Made by a program: the position numbers and the translations under genes
Notes under the pieces: model-generated
Seen by the model: the letters and a program-made list of their open reading frames with translations, nothing else
What the model was told of the DNA's origin: nothing
The model's database searches: none
Part shown: in pieces, positions 34,600-48,030 of the stretch
Numbering within the stretch: the first letter of the stretch is position 1
How the letters are laid out: each line of letters starts with the position of its first letter
Assembly: GCA_949317995.1 (NCBI GenBank)
Contig: OX439040.1
Span: 27,444,030 to 27,508,029 of the forward strand
From: Acholoe squamosa
Lineage: Eukaryota; Annelida; Polychaeta; Phyllodocida; Polynoidae
DNA: 64,000 nt
Direction of reading: 5' to 3'

Positions 34600-35477
34600 G
34601 ACTTATAGAACTTTCCAGATGCCCACTGCAGCTTATATGATGGTCGTGAAGTCAGAGTGCGGCCATAACGCCTGAATCGTACTGAACTGTCAATATAGGA
34701 TGGTCTTGAAGTCAGAGTACGGCCATAAGGCCTGAATTGTACTGAACTGTCAATATAGGGTGGTCTTGAAGTCAGAGTACGGCCATAAGGCCTGAATTGT
34801 ACTGAACTGTCAATATAGGGTGGTCTTGAAGTCAGCGTACAGCCATAAGGCCTGAATTGTACTGAACTGTCAATATAGGGTGGTCTTGAAGTCAGCGTAC
34901 AGCCATAAGGCCTGAATTGTACTGAACTGTCAATATAGGGTGGTCTTGAAGTCAGCGTACGGACATAGGGCATGAATTGTACTGAACTGTCAATATAGGG
35001 TGGTCTTGAAGTCAGCGTACGGCCATAAGGCCTGAATTGTACTGAACTGTCAATATAGGGTGGTCTTGAAGTCAGCGTACAGCCATAAGGCCTGAATTGT
35101 ACTGAACTGTCAATATAGGGTGGTCTTGAAGTCAGCGTACAGCCATAAGGCCTGAATTGTACTGAACTGTCAATATAGGGTGGTCTTGAAGTCAGTGTAC
35201 GGCCATAAGGCCTGAATTGTACTGAACTGTCAATATAGGGTGGTCTTGAAGTCAGAGTACGGCCATAAGGCCTGAATTGTACTGAACTGTCAATATAGGG
35301 TGGTCTTGAAGTCAGAGTACGGCCATAAGGCCTGAATTGTACTGAACTGTCAATATAGGGTGGTCTTGAAGTCAGCGTACAGCCATAAGGCATGAATTGT
35401 ACTGAACTGTCAATATAGGGTGGTCTTGAAGTCAGCGTACAGCCATAAGGCCTGAATTGTACTGAACTGTCAATATT
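34600..35477. repeat. 60-bp satellite, about 14 units
   Basis: The unit contains ACTGAACTGTCAATATAGGG and TGGTCTTGAAGTCAG. Copies are over 90% alike and exactly 60 bp long. On the minus strand it is open for 316 codons as a 20-residue repeat (SSVQFRPYG and TLTSRPPYI). The frame is open because the period is divisible by three. There is no start context or signal peptide to suggest a real protein. Confidence 0.95.
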
Positions 35478-38400
35478 CATGCCCCAGGGGCGCCGTATAG
35501 ACTAGTCCATGGTTGGGGGTGCGGCTTGTGTGTGGGGGCTTTATGGTATTTTCTTATAGAAATATGGAAATATGGACCATCCACTTATAATTGACGGGTG
35601 AATAACGCATTCCCCTATTGTCTAAGTGGTAACCAAACAACCAGTAGTTGGTGCACAATGTCTCTAATCAATCTGACCCCCAAACCAGAAATCAGACCAA
35701 GGGAAGGTTTAGAGGACCTCTCTCCAACTTAGGCCTTTCTATCCATTAATATGGTTGTAGTGTTTGAATGACAGTTAGAATGACTAATGAATTTGGAAGA
35801 AATAACCCATCATGGATCTAAGTTGGTAGTTGCGATGAAATGACAGTTAATGAACAATCAGTATACCAGCTTGAGGTGTACTGAAACGGGCACGTCTAAA
35901 CCACAGCATCTGCAGGGTAAAACAATATATATTTCTAGACAAAAAAATAATCTGAAAATGTCGTATAAACAATGTGTTTTACCGAGCACACAAGAAGCAC
36001 GTGTCCAAAGACAAAAGTGACTAAAATGCAACAAGTATTTTGTGTAGCTATCATATAAAATCGGATTATAGACTATTAGGAAGGGGTACTTGCATAGATA
36101 CTTTTCTTTTTACTTATTTATTTCTCCCAATAGAAACATTTTGTTCTGGGAGGATAGTGCATATGACGAATCCTTAGTTAAAACCTTCCCATGCGGTGTT
36201 ATGATAACCAATAAACCAGTATTAACATGATATGACTCGGCCTGTGGCAGTGATTGCTTGGTCATAGGCTTTGTATGCAGATAACAAATAGGGCTCATCA
36301 ATGTGGATCATTTCTCCCTAAACACCTCCCCGGACACCTCCTCAATTTTCCTATCAACTGTTTTAAAAAAAAAGAGACATTCAACTACAGCTTACAAATA
36401 CTATAATATTAAAACAGCAACCTTCAATAAATATATGATAATCAAATAAAGACACATCTGGAAACCAGGTCGTGTATTTTTCCGCCTTTTTCATTAAACC
36501 TTCAGGTAAGCAAAAGCCACATGTTTGCGAAAGTGAATTATGAAGTGTGTTTTGAAGCACATTGCTGGTTGGCATGTAGACAAGGGTACATTCTGTATGT
36601 AGCTATCAATGTAATGAATATTATCAATGTATAGAGGTCATCAATAGTTTAGGGTTATCAATCAACATTCATTTACATCAAACGTATTGCTCATGTGAAT
36701 GATAATGCTAGAGTGTTATTGATATTTGTTATTGACAGCAGCACGGAGGGCAGCAACCAATGTGTTCAAAGGCAACAATGTAAGAAAACCTGCCTTTTCC
36801 ATTGGATGTCTTTAAAAGAATTCAGCAAAATCTTCCTGATGTCCAATACTTTCCTAGTTACCTGTATAATGCCATGTGCCTTAAATGGGCACTACAGTTA
36901 CTTCATAGCTTCTTGTCAAGTTCCACTACAACAACAGTAATAATAACCTAGACACAAAATATGGCTCAATATTCACTGACTATAATGCCTGTGGGATGTC
37001 ACAGTATTTATCTGTCAAACATGGGTTTCACATTGTCCATATAAAGGTGAAGGGGTTACAACACAGATACTTGGCGACAAATGGGAGGACAAAATTGCAA
37101 CCTGGCACTTTCAAGGTGATCAAAACCTGTGTACATCCTTGGCAAGTTTCTGCCCACTTGTGAATTAATCTCATTCCAGTGCTATAAGCGGCTGAACCAT
37201 GAAAACTGAAGACGTCGACAAAACACACAGACAAACAATTTAAAGTTCTATTCACAACCTGCAGTTCGGCAGCCCCAAAGATCTGGCCTTGTTTAAAACC
37301 CAAAAGCCATAGTTCATTTTGTTTTCAGACTCAACTTTCAGGATACCCTTATGTAGAAGTTGAAGGGGACCCCTGAACGGGGATCCTCAAGGATTATTCA
37401 CTGTAAAAAGGTCGATCCATAGTGAGTATCAGACATAAAAAAAATGTGCGTTGTTAAATATATCAATGTCCGTGTCTGTCATTATATATAGAAATAGTCA
37501 ATTCCATTCTCGTCGTGACAAGATGGCGTTACCGATGGAAGCACTTGTCCTTAATCAATATTCACATCACCCCAAACTGGAGATGATTACAATTATATTG
37601 AATTTGACATTTTGGAAGAATCGAGGAATCCAACATATATGTAAATGACATATCACGTGACGCACCGATGGCAATGTACTATGACCTGCACCTGTGGTAA
37701 GATCTAACCTTGGCCCCGGCAGTTTTGCGACCTTGAACCTGGCCGAGTTGGATCAACAATACAATATTCCTTTTTCATAAGGGTAAACAGTCGCGGACCA
37801 AGTTGGAAGAATGCTCTGCCTTGGCTTCAACTCTGTTTCAAGTCTCCTCTTAAGCATTATTCTGCTGATGGGGTTCCTCAGACAGTTCTAAAGCCAACTG
37901 TTGGCATTTCCCAAGAAGGTTAGAATCGCGATCACACACTTAAATCTGCATTTTCTGCAATCGTCGAGAAATTGCACTATTGAGGCACATCTTGTCTGTA
38001 TATATATGTAAAGAGTAGTAACAATGTATTATAAACTGTATCAATCTATGCATTCTAGAGGCAAATGGTTGTCATATAAAGGTACTTGATGTACAGCTGT
38101 AGAAAGCCGCAGTCACCCATGGTGAGGCGGATTTTACACGTACCGCGTCATGCCAATGGGACTCGATAGTTCACCAGTGGTTTGCCAAACTATGTACATC
38201 GTTCACCACCTGAGCACCGTTTTGACTGCTAGAGACGCCCAACAATACAGGACCTGGCATCATGGCCTTCCCCATCAGCCATCTTCTTTCTTCAAAATGG
38301 AATCATAGTGTGTTATGGCATGCCACATTCAGTGGCTAATGGGTTCGATTTGTGATAACATTCCATATTCCCAAGGGTTAGATAGGTATTGGTTCTCTAA

Positions 38401-39093
38401 TCATATACACATATAGACTATATACATATAAAGTCTGTAGATTTCTGGGTTTTATCAAGTGTTCCGAGACTTGCTCTATCCCTGTGGTGTGTAAGTTAAT
38501 GTACAACTACGCGTTGCAGTGGGGTTTTCTGTCTGGTAGTTTTCTTTTTGTTGTGGTGCGAGTATTTGCCATCTAAGTGCGTTGTTGTCCTGATCTCACT
38601 AATCCTGACGACTAATCCATCTAACAGGGAGGACCTGGATGCTCGTGGACAGTGGGTATAAAGGTATTAGTTAAATCATCGTAGTCGTAGACCAATCACA
38701 CATTTCTTCTTGGTCAACTTCCTGATTCTGCTCGCGCTTAGATTTTGCCGATCGAGTGGCGTGTACTCGTGCCTGTACTGCAACCCTGTTAACGTGTATC
38801 AACTATTCAACTTCTTATATTTTCATTTCTGGTTGTGGGTGGCCGAGTTGTTCCAGCACACCCCGATAGAGGGTCCTGTCAGCGGGCTTTGACAAGTCCT
38901 GCTTTCAGCTAATTGCCAACCACAATGGTGGTTACACAATCTGCAAATTCCTCTTCTTTGTTATCGTTACCAGCAGTGATCACCAACAAAAGTACATTAT
39001 ACCGATGAATACACTTTTTCTGCGGTGGCTGCAACTGATGAACAAGATGGAAAAAGTTGTCACTCTGTCAATACTGATAATATGCAGTATGTG
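35478..39093. other. 3.6 kb without a recognised gene; 3' flank or UTR of the channel's second cassette
   Basis: Frames are short and unsupported. The part next to 39093 must hold the 3' UTR if cassette 2 is used. On the minus strand no canonical AATAAA was noticed until about 36115, so the poly(A) site is unknown. Confidence 0.5.
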
Positions 39094-39569
39094 TTATACC
39101 TCCGAGTTCTCCATATCCAGTGTGGTTCTGTCTAGTGACCGCTTAGTGACCGGAGGTGCGATGGAGAATGTAGTGTTCTGCTTGGTCTCCAAGAGGATGC
39201 TCTGGTTGCGTGTCTCCTCCTGGATAGCGGCCAGGACAGTGACAACGGTGTGTAGAAGTGTCTGGTTCTGAGACATGACGCGCCGCACATGATCGATGTC
39301 GTCCTTCATCCTCTCTTCGTCCTTGGCAGCGGCCTGGATGTGCTGGAGACGCACGTCGACCAGACGCAGGGTGCGCGAGATGGCGTCTAGCTGCGGGATC
39401 TGCAGGAGCTGGATCTGGGTGCCCCCCTCGCCACCCACTGAGGGAGGTCTGGGGGGCCTAGCCCCTCGCCCCTTCCCGCCACCACCACGCATGCTCATGC
39501 GCCTGCGTAGACCACGTTTACCGCCGCCAGACGAGTCGCGACGGGTGGTATCATTTTCTTCATCCTCAT
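39094..39569 (-). CDS. TRPC channel, cassette 2 terminal coding exon
   Basis: The acceptor TTTCTTACTTCAG at 39570 opens an exon of 476 nt to TAA at 39094-39096. It starts with two bases completing a codon begun in the previous exon (intron phase 1). Order: acidic start (DEDEEND), a Gly/Arg-rich part with LRRRMSMRGG (RRMS fits a PKA site), a proline/glycine-rich linker, then a conserved helical segment (IPQLDAISRTLRL and QHIQAAAKDEERMKDD, likely coiled coil). The end, MENSEV, has S-x-V at the terminus, a class I PDZ ligand form. The last 107 residues are about two-thirds identical to the exon at 53593-54092. The frame is intact. This is the cytoplasmic C-terminus, presumably used as an alternative end. 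Confidence 0.85.
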
Positions 39570-40758
39570 CTGAAGTAAGAAAGATCATCATAAGACACAA
39601 TAGCAATTCTGATATTTCTCATTGCTCTACAGATATTCATATCTAGTGGACGGACATTCTTACAAATGTCTGAGAGCAATTGGTGCCATCTTACCAAGGT
39701 GATGTTCATGAAAAATCTGTTAACTGTTTACAAGACATTAATATAGAGGGCGAATGAGGTTAAAACTGTGTGAAGTTTATTTTGTTTGGGAGATGATCAG
39801 TTCAATTGTTTACTTTGTAATTCATAATGAAAATCTAGCAGTTTTACTCTCAGTCTTCTAGTACTTTAAGTAATTGATACTGAAAAAAATCACTGTTTGA
39901 GGTTCATCTTAAAAAAAGCTTTACATATTTTGCATTGTTAACTCATGTGATCTATTAGCCATGAGCATAGCATGCGCTGTTGGACCTACCGTCACTGTGG
40001 TTGTTGCTTGCTGAAATTCAAGCTGAGGCTTTAAAGCAAATTGCATGGATTACATAGCACACACTCTAATATAACTGATAACGATCACATTCTATCTAGA
40101 TGCGCTACACGTCAAAATGTCACTACATTAGCTAGGATTGGCCGTACTGAATATCTTACATTTTCCCTTATAACACCGTATTGGTAGTCAGTCCGTTTCC
40201 AAGCATTATAGCTTTTTCAATTCTATGTTATAAACTATATATCTCTGATCTTAAATTCAGATCTTTCCTATCCAAAACCTATTGTGTCTATAGCCTATCG
40301 AGGTGTCAAGCATACATCTGGAATTGCATCTTGGCTATATCTCTGGGCTAATTCATTATTTTTAACACTTACCGGCCATCTCTAGTACACTGTCTATTAT
40401 AGGAAAAACCCATGACACTAGGAGTATTGATTGCTGATAGAGCCATTGTGTCTGTTAGATCTTGTTGGTCTATTCATCTACTATATAAACACGGTATCAC
40501 TTTATACATGTATTAAGATCAGGCACTCAGACTCCTTTCCTCCAATGACCAGATCACTGCATTTTGTTCTTAGAGCAGGTTGTATCATTTGTTTTAGAAG
40601 GCGTGTGGGGTACCACGATGTATGTAAGTGTCATTTGTTCACTCTCAACAGGTCCCTAACAGTTCATTGATTTATCATAAGATTATCTATTATCTTATAG
40701 ACGTTTTTGCTTATTAACAATTATCTTACCCTAACATTTATATCAAGACATACGAGAA

Positions 40759-40856
40759 CCCTGCTGGCACAACTCATCAAAATGATATCCTTTTCATGCA
40801 AATCTTATGATTTATTCATAAGCATGACGTAAATCTGACGAGTTCTGCTAGCAGGG
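40759..40856. repeat. Small foldback in the cassette 2 intron
   Basis: CCCTGCTGGCACAACTCATC (40759-40778) is mirrored, with few mismatches, by GACGAGTTCTGCTAGCAGGG (40837-40856). The rest of the 39570-41558 intron holds nothing recognised. Confidence 0.7.
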
Positions 40857-41558
40857 ACACATTTTGTCCCCACTAGATTTATAACTATTCTCTGTGCTAG
40901 AAATAGAACTATTAGTTGCTGATCTAAGTTAAAACACTATACATATACACGGTTAGTGTCTAGGCTCAGCATGACTGCAGTCACATGATGCCGTGACTGG
41001 TTTCAGTCTCCTTTATTATTTGTGCCAGTTCAGCAGGTCATCTATCATGTAAAGGCGGATCTCAGTTCTCACCAGGCTGGGGGGGGGTGAACAGGATGTT
41101 GACTACCGTGTAGCACTTTTACATTCGCCACGTATGTTAATCTGCTAAACTGGTACATGTATACTGCAAACTGCACAGACAGTACTGGAGTGATATGTCT
41201 TAAACTAAATTTTAACATCATTTCCTAAGCCTTAATATACATGCACTGCTTATGGATATTACGTGTTTAAAGCACGGATCTTTTTGCATACTATTTCCTT
41301 CCACATTCGTGTGTATGGAGTGCTCCATTGGGAAAGCAGCCATAGGTATATGACATTTATCATGCATGCACCAAGCTCCTTTAAGCCATTCTATAACCAG
41401 CACAAGTATGTTCTACGATTCCCGAATTAAATTTCGTATTTACTAATTAGCGTGCTAACAGGGTAACAAGGGTACAACATGCATATTGCTAATGCAACCC
41501 CCTCCACAGCTGTCTCCTACTGTCTACTAGCATCTTTTTACCTTCTGCGATACCTTAC

Positions 41559-41639
41559 CTGCAAATTCTGGTTCTGTGTTGACGTTCATTGTCTTCACTT
41601 CAAACACACCGCCATCACCCATATTGACGGAGTCTTTCC
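41559..41639 (-). CDS. TRPC channel, cassette 2 linker exon
   Basis: An 81-nt exon between acceptor CTGATTTTCAG and donor G|GTAAGG. It starts with two bases of a split codon and ends in phase 1, the same phases as the exon at 54387-54479. It encodes a Gly/Val/Thr linker (GKDSVNMGDGGVFEVKTM, then NTEPEFA). The paralogue is four codons longer; the GK start, the VKT segment and the TEPxFA end are shared. The codon pattern and exact splice phases make a real exon likely despite its size. It connects the helix exon (49462) to the terminal exon (39094). Confidence 0.8.
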
Positions 41640-42539
41640 CTGAAAATCAGATAAAGTAAATAAAACACATGTTGCAGTCGCGTGGCTTAAATCTGGGACC
41701 ATAAACTTACAAATCTAATGTGACTGCGTGCAACTATGGTCATATCAATCATTCTATTATATCAGCCATTTATGGTTGATTGACTGAAACATGCAGGTAC
41801 TAAAGCTGAGAGTACATTATGCTGAAATTAGGAGCAGGGCGTCAATACAACTTTCTATCATTTGACCACGGGGTCCACTATAGGATATGCCACATACATC
41901 CAGGGCAGTTTTGGTTTCAATTCCTGGAAATCCGTGAGGGACGGAGAGAATGTGTCCTCATAGTTCCGGAAAGATCCAAATAGTTGGGAGAGGGTGTTGG
42001 GAACCAATTGGTTTGTGTGATGTATGTATATTTGTGTGAATTTTCTTTTTATGTCCTATAAAATAGGCATTTATTGTAACTGCACACGGCGATTTTCTGT
42101 CACAAAATGATGAGAGGATATACAAGATTGGATACATTTGTTTCCTGGAATAGATATAAAAACAATTTCACAAAAAGCATATTAGCATCATGTTGGTATG
42201 TCGGTAATTCCAGTAAATTACTATATAGCATATCCAATGGTGTTTCTATGGGTTTACAAAGCTTGTCTTTGTGTATAATTTCAAAAAATCTCTAGTACAA
42301 TATAATTCTAATCACATATATTGTCATTTCAATTTACCTGCCTGCCACTTTAAGAACATTTCTATAAACAATATGAACAGGGATGAAATTATTTACATTT
42401 GAGGTACTGATAGATCACTTTTCATCACTTTTGGACTAATAATCACAGTTTTGTGTGGGGCATGAGTTAGTAACATTACAATATTCAGATTTGCAAAGCA
42501 AAGTCTCATTAGGTCTTTAATCGTAAGTGAGTTTACTGC
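41640..42539. other. Intron sequence, nothing recognised
   Basis: AT-rich and without repeats I can name. It lies between the cassette 2 linker exon and the LINE. Confidence 0.5.
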
Positions 42540-45500
42540 CTTCTAGTTCTCCTCTGTTGTATGTATTTCTCCTTCATACCTTTCATATCTGTACCATTTC
42601 GCTTTTTGATCTCCTTTTTGAATTTTTTCTTCACTGATATATACTGGACCTCACATGGTAATTCGTTCTACAATTTTATACCTCTATAAAGTGGACTCTT
42701 TTTGAATGATTGAAGTCTATACCGCCTTTCAAAGAAAACTATCTTATCATTCTGTCTTCTCCTCCTGTCTGTATGAGTATACAATCTGTCTAAGACTATT
42801 TTCTGTGTCTGAGCCTTCCTATACATTAATGAAGTGAGCAGCTCCTTTCTCCGTGCCTCCAGTATTGGTACTTCACATCTGGCATGCAGCCCTAAATAGT
42901 TTCATGTCTCTTTTTCACCTTAAGACAGATTCTTAATCCCTGGTTTTGTATTATTTGTAACCTTGCAATATCTGCTAAATTAGCACAGTCAGTGATAAAG
43001 CAACATTATCAAATATGGGGAGTATAACTGTTTGTAGATCGATATGCTAGCCTTCTCTGTTAGAAGATGTCTAATTTTTGCAAGCTTTGGCCTTTCTTAC
43101 AGTGTCATTTAAGAAGGAGGCCATAGTGATTTTACTATCAATGATGACCCTGAGATATGTGTATTTGTTTACAACTTTCTGTCCATTTATATCTACATCT
43201 AAGTTTTGTAAATTTGGTGCTTTTGGGGAGAGGAGAACCACATGCACTGAGTCTTATCAACATTAATAGTCATAAGGTTGTTATCACACGATAGACCTAT
43301 TCTATTAAGATTCACTTTCAGGTTTCTGATAGCCATCCTATCTCTTCTTTCATTTGCTTAGAGTACAATATCATCTGCATACATAATGACCTTTGAGAAA
43401 TGTATTTCCTCTGTGATATCATTAAGGAAGAGAATGAACAACAATGGATCCAGTGCTGACCCTTGAGGTACGCCGAAGGTCAGTTTTTCCTCAGTAGAAG
43501 CATTGTCAATTGTCCTTTGAATGGTATGGTTTTGGAGATAGCTGTGCAGCCATGATAATTTGATGTGGTGGAAACAAGCCTTTTCAATTTTCTGCAATAG
43601 TATGTTATGATCTATGGAATCAAATGCCTTGCACATATCTATGAAACAGGCTGCTGTGACATGTGACATATCTTTGCACTTAAATCAGAGACAAAATCAA
43701 AAACTGCTTCTCCTGTTCCCCTGTTTTTCCGGTAACCATACTGGAACTTTGAGTTATTTGAATCTACTCAGGACCTCGGCCTAGATCTTATCAGTCAGAC
43801 CCTCGATAATAGGAGTGGCTAGAATCGAGGAGAGCAAACATTGACACAGTAAAACAACAGTGATATAACTATTTAGCCTTACTATAAGTGGTTGCCTGTA
43901 TAGACCAACAGTTCATGTGCTCTTGTTACTTACTATCAGTATGCCAGGAGATAAATATATTGCATATTCTGATTACAGGCACACACACATGCCAATACCC
44001 TCCTGCCATGGTCGTCCATATTGATCTTTCCACCACCTGGCACTTTCTGTCACCAGGTGTCCCCAATGCTCCTACTGCAATGTGTTCACAAGAGGGAGCC
44101 ACTACTCCTCCCACCTTTCTATACAATTATGACCATCTATACTATTAACTCTCTATATGTTTTTCAAAAATAGGGGTATAATTCTCTATGAAAAGTAGAA
44201 TATAGGGGTGTATGAACTACTAGCCATGGCCATTTCTTAAAAATCCACATTTTACCTACATATAGGCCTAGTGGCCCAGCTCAGAAATAAATAAAACCCA
44301 ACAGAGGGCCTAACGATCAATTTCTAGTTTACAACCAATCCACCAGGCAGTGTCTCAGTCATTTATTGACATTTTCTGGCAATGGTGGCAAGTTCAAACT
44401 CTTCAGTTTGCAAACATGGATGGTACATGGTATTACAGGACCTTTTATTTTCCAACAACAGGGTAGGTTGTAGAGTTAAGACACAGGAGTAACAGCTGGA
44501 CCCACTGAAATAATAGAATCCCTCTTGGTTTGTTCAAAACAGACACTCAAAGTTACCTCTCCTCATCCCAGACACAAGTTGTTGGTACAATGCCAGTGCC
44601 TGTACCAATGTCTCCATTTGATTTGAATCAATGTGAGTCATCATATGCTTATGCATTATCTTTTCCATCATCTTTCCAACCAGAGGCAAGATGCTTATTG
44701 GCCTCCAATTTTTTATGCTTGTTAGATCTCCAGACTTAGGAAGTAGCTTGAGCTGCGCCTTTCCCCATTGTAGCGGGGAACTTGCTAGGTCTGCAGATGT
44801 TTGGAATAGATTTACCAATTGTGGTGCAACCACTAAGAAACAATCCTTAAAAACCCTTGTACTAATTGTGGGTATACCTGATGGCTTACTAGTATCAATG
44901 TCTTTTACATGCCCTAATACATCAGCTGGATTTAACTAAACTTTTTCTGAACCATTCTTTTGTACAGTATATTCTCTTGCACTTGGCAACTTATAATCAT
45001 GCTTAACATAATTTGGCTTGGCCTTTACTTGTTCTTCCCCAATGTTGAAAGCATCCCAGGCTTGCTCTCGCATGCAATCTTGGAGTTCATTTTTATCATA
45101 TTTTCTGATGTCAGACCTGAAACCTTTTTCATCACATATTTCTCAGATAGTTTCTTCTTCACAGAGAATACTGGCAAATGGTCACTGATCAACTTATTGA
45201 TCACCCCATTGTTCCATGATATGTGCACTATTTGTATTTATGTTATAAATAGCGGTACCACCTTTTTTGTTTAACCGGATTATCTTGTCAGCAAATACTA
45301 ACCCTGTAATCTACAGAGTGCTAGCAATCATTTGCATTTAGGTGTGTCTACTTTCCTGACATCAATATTAAGATGTCCTATAATGAAAATCTCACTCTCT
45401 ACATTTTCTGCCAGTCTCTCAAGATGTTCTATAAATGCATTCATATTCCCTTTTGGTGGCCTATTAACAGTACAAAGTGTTATCAGTTTGTTATTCGGTT

Positions 45501-45840
45501 TTCTGAATCTGATAGTGAGGCATTCAATTTCTAGATTTGCTCTTGTTGATTCAGGGACAATAGTACAGTATGGAGTAAACATTCCAGAGGTAACACAACA
45601 CTCCTCCCCCTCTTTTACAAGTTCTGTCTAGCCTGAAGCATTTCTTGTGTTGCCAGTGTGTCATACTTACATCATGATTCATGTTTAACCAGGATTCTGA
45701 TAGTGCTATTACATCATAGTCCTGAAATTATGTTTCCAGTTGATCCCTTTTAGCATAGAAGCTTCTACAGTTTAGATGTACAAAACTCATACCCTTATTT
45801 GTCCTTTTACCATTCTTGTTACTACTATCCATTTTCTGTT
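42540..45840 (-). pseudogene. Decayed LINE ORF2 (endonuclease plus reverse transcriptase) in the channel intron
   Basis: Minus-strand pieces in several frames follow the non-LTR order. An APE-type endonuclease starts near 45800 (LNCRSFYAKRDQLE, LSESWLN) and continues with RPPKGNMNAFIEHL and IGHLNIDV near 45390-45480. RT N-terminal motifs (KLLPKSGD, NWRPISILPLVGK) lie near 44690-44760. The palm (FIDMCKAFDSIDHN, GVPQGSALDPLLF, YADDIVL) is at 43358-43650, and a C-terminal part follows to about 42540. In GHLNIDV the usual endonuclease GDFN aspartate is His. There are many frameshifts, and the RT is interrupted by about 0.7 kb of unrelated sequence (43800-44510). It has the same orientation as the host gene and is inactive. 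Family unassigned (jockey/CR1-like group). Confidence 0.85.
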
Positions 45841-46037
45841 TCAGCTTCCTCACCTTCTGTTAATGTTATCTTTCTGATTTGATTGACAACGAGTATTATG
45901 ATACCAATTACCTAAGCGAAAATGATCAAAAAGTTTACAATTTCCCAGCTCAGAATTTCTCATCAAGCCAGGGTGATAGATCTGAACCAATGACTCCCAT
46001 GTTGGGGTGATCCTTGTGGGTCTGATCGTGTATCAGT

Positions 46038-46321
46038 TGGTCACTGATCAACTTATTGATCACCCCTTGTTCCATGATGTGTGCACTATTTGTAATTATG
46101 CTATCAATAGCGGTGCCGCCTTTTTTGTTTAACCGGATTATCTTGTCAGCAAAAACCACCCCTGAATCTACAGAGTGCTAGCAATCGTTTGCATTTAGGT
46201 GTGTCTACTTTCCTGACATCAATATTAAAATCTCCCATAATGAAAATCTCACTCTCTACATTTTCCGCCAGTCTCTCAAGATGTTCTATAAATGCATTCA
46301 TATTCCCTTTTGGTGGCCTAA
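46038..46321 (-). repeat. Partial duplication of the LINE endonuclease segment
   Basis: About 285 bp nearly identical to 45178-45463, including RPPKGNMNAFIEHL. This copy keeps GDFNIDV where the other has GHLNIDV. It sits between ORF1 and ORF2, so either a tandem duplication or a second inserted fragment. Confidence 0.85.
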
Positions 46322-46359
46322 AAACAGTGTAAACATAGGCTTGTTCCACACTATTGAAT

Positions 46360-47510
46360 ACTATCGTTTTGCCATCTATAGTATCTTCAATCTTACATTT
46401 GTAGAGGTTCCTTAGAAATGCTGCCTGGCCATTGTATACATAACCAGACTTGGTTTTAAGGATCCTCTCATCTTTGCCAATATTTAGGCCATCACACTTT
46501 TGTTGTTCCTGTTTTGTGTTGTTCTCTTTGAGGGGAGCTTATGTTTTTTTATCCACTTTTTTGACTAGAGCATTTATTTCGTGATGTGATCTAGGAGAAA
46601 TTCAGCAGGGATGGTATCCAAGTCTCCAGATGTGTGTTTTGCCTTCTATGATTATACCTTTGTCTGTGCAGTATGCTGGTACATCATTATCTCTACAGTG
46701 ACTTGAAATTTGCCTCAGTTTTCCTCTTCTTTCACGGAGATGTTGTGGCTCATCATCTGCAAGATAAATCCTTCGTGCCCTCTTTAGGTACCTGCGTTTA
46801 GATTTTGCTTGCATTACGTAGCACTTTCCATGTAGTAATCTGAAGCTGATTTTAACAGGTGGAGGTCGTCCACTTTGGCCGCCTTCTGTGTACCCGAGTC
46901 TGTCTATCATCAGTATATTGCTCTCATCTAGTTCTATTTCAAGATCACAGAATAATCTATCCACTCTATTGTAGAAATCATCAGGGACTCGTTGGTTCGT
47001 GCCATAGACAATGATAATTCTTTCTGCATTCTCAATTTTGTGTCTAACATATTCAGGTGGGATCCCATTCACTACATATGCGAATGATGTATCTGGGTTT
47101 CGATATTTACCATTAAAATGCCCTTCCATTTTTGTGACTTTTTCCTGTAATACCTTGAGCTCCTCATTTCACTCACCTAAAGTTGTTGTCAGGCCCCTTA
47201 CTTCAGTATGTAGATCATCAATTCTTTTTGAGAGACGTGCCCTTGCCCCTTCCTCTGTCATCTGTAACTCTCCAAAGTTCTCCGAAATTTTTCGTATTTC
47301 TGATGTTACAATCCCCTCAAGTCTTTCTTCTGAATTTTTGTTGAGATTGTTGTTACTAGTTTCAGAGACTGTGATTTTATCAAATAATTTTTTCTCCATA
47401 GCTTTCATCTCATTAAGTATGGATGTCAGTGATATTTCCTCTTTGACTCCATTTGTTCCCCTTTTTTATTTTCTGCTTCTCCCCATTTCTCCTGAGTTCT
47501 CATGCATTTG
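46360..47510 (-). pseudogene. LINE ORF1 (coiled coil plus RRM-like) of the same element
   Basis: A coiled-coil segment (47169-47408, KAMEKKLFDKITVSETSN...) is followed by a 175-codon open stretch (46602-47129). The latter contains RIIIVYGTNQRVPDDFYN, ILMIDRLGY, RPPPVKISF and a basic KSKRRYLKRARR run, the layout of an RNA-binding ORF1. A lysine-rich tail continues to about 46360 in other frames. A stop or frameshift separates the pieces. It lies directly upstream of ORF2 in the same orientation. Confidence 0.75.
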
Positions 47511-47548
47511 TGTCTGGACACGACATGGTTTAATTTATTCACAATAAC

Positions 47549-47766
47549 TGACTGGTGGTGACTGTAGAAACTGTGATTGCACAAATTAATGGAGTTTGAA
47601 TTCAGATTAAATCCTCACTTTAGGTTCACTGAGTTCTCTTAATATGCCATTAAGATATGACTAGTGGTAACTGTAGAAACTGTGATAGCACAAATTAATG
47701 GTGTTTGAATTCAGACTAAATCCTCACTTTGGGTTCACTGAGTTCTCTTAATATGCCATTAAGATC
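47549..47766 (-). repeat. Two 109-bp tandem units at the LINE 5' end
   Basis: 47549-47657 and 47658-47766 are about 94% alike (GTAGAAACTGTGAT..GCACAA, TTCACTGAGTTCTCTTAATA). They stand immediately before ORF1, the position of promoter monomers in some LINE 5' UTRs. Confidence 0.75.
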
Positions 47767-48030
47767 TGTGGAATCAATGGAAACTTGAGTCCTTTCAATG
47801 ACCCATTAATGTTTGTGGAAACAACATAACTCTAGAGCCTACATCCATATTTGTCTACATCACAATGTTTACATTCTAACACCACTGGACCATGTGCTAT
47901 TTGATCAAGTATACATCACTGTTGTATCTTGAAATTCCCTTTGGATAGATGGATTCAATTTGGTAGAGTAGAGTGATGGTATCTCGTCTGTATAATTACT
48001 AATAGAGGTGCTTAGGTGCCTCTATATCTC

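Noticed and set aside
34530-35480. 316-codon repeat protein gene
   Set aside because: The frame is open only because the 60-bp unit is divisible by three; no start context, signal peptide or unique sequence.
36115-36120. AATAAA on the minus strand as the cassette 2 poly(A) signal
   Set aside because: About 3 kb past the stop codon; possible but unsupported, so not listed as a feature.
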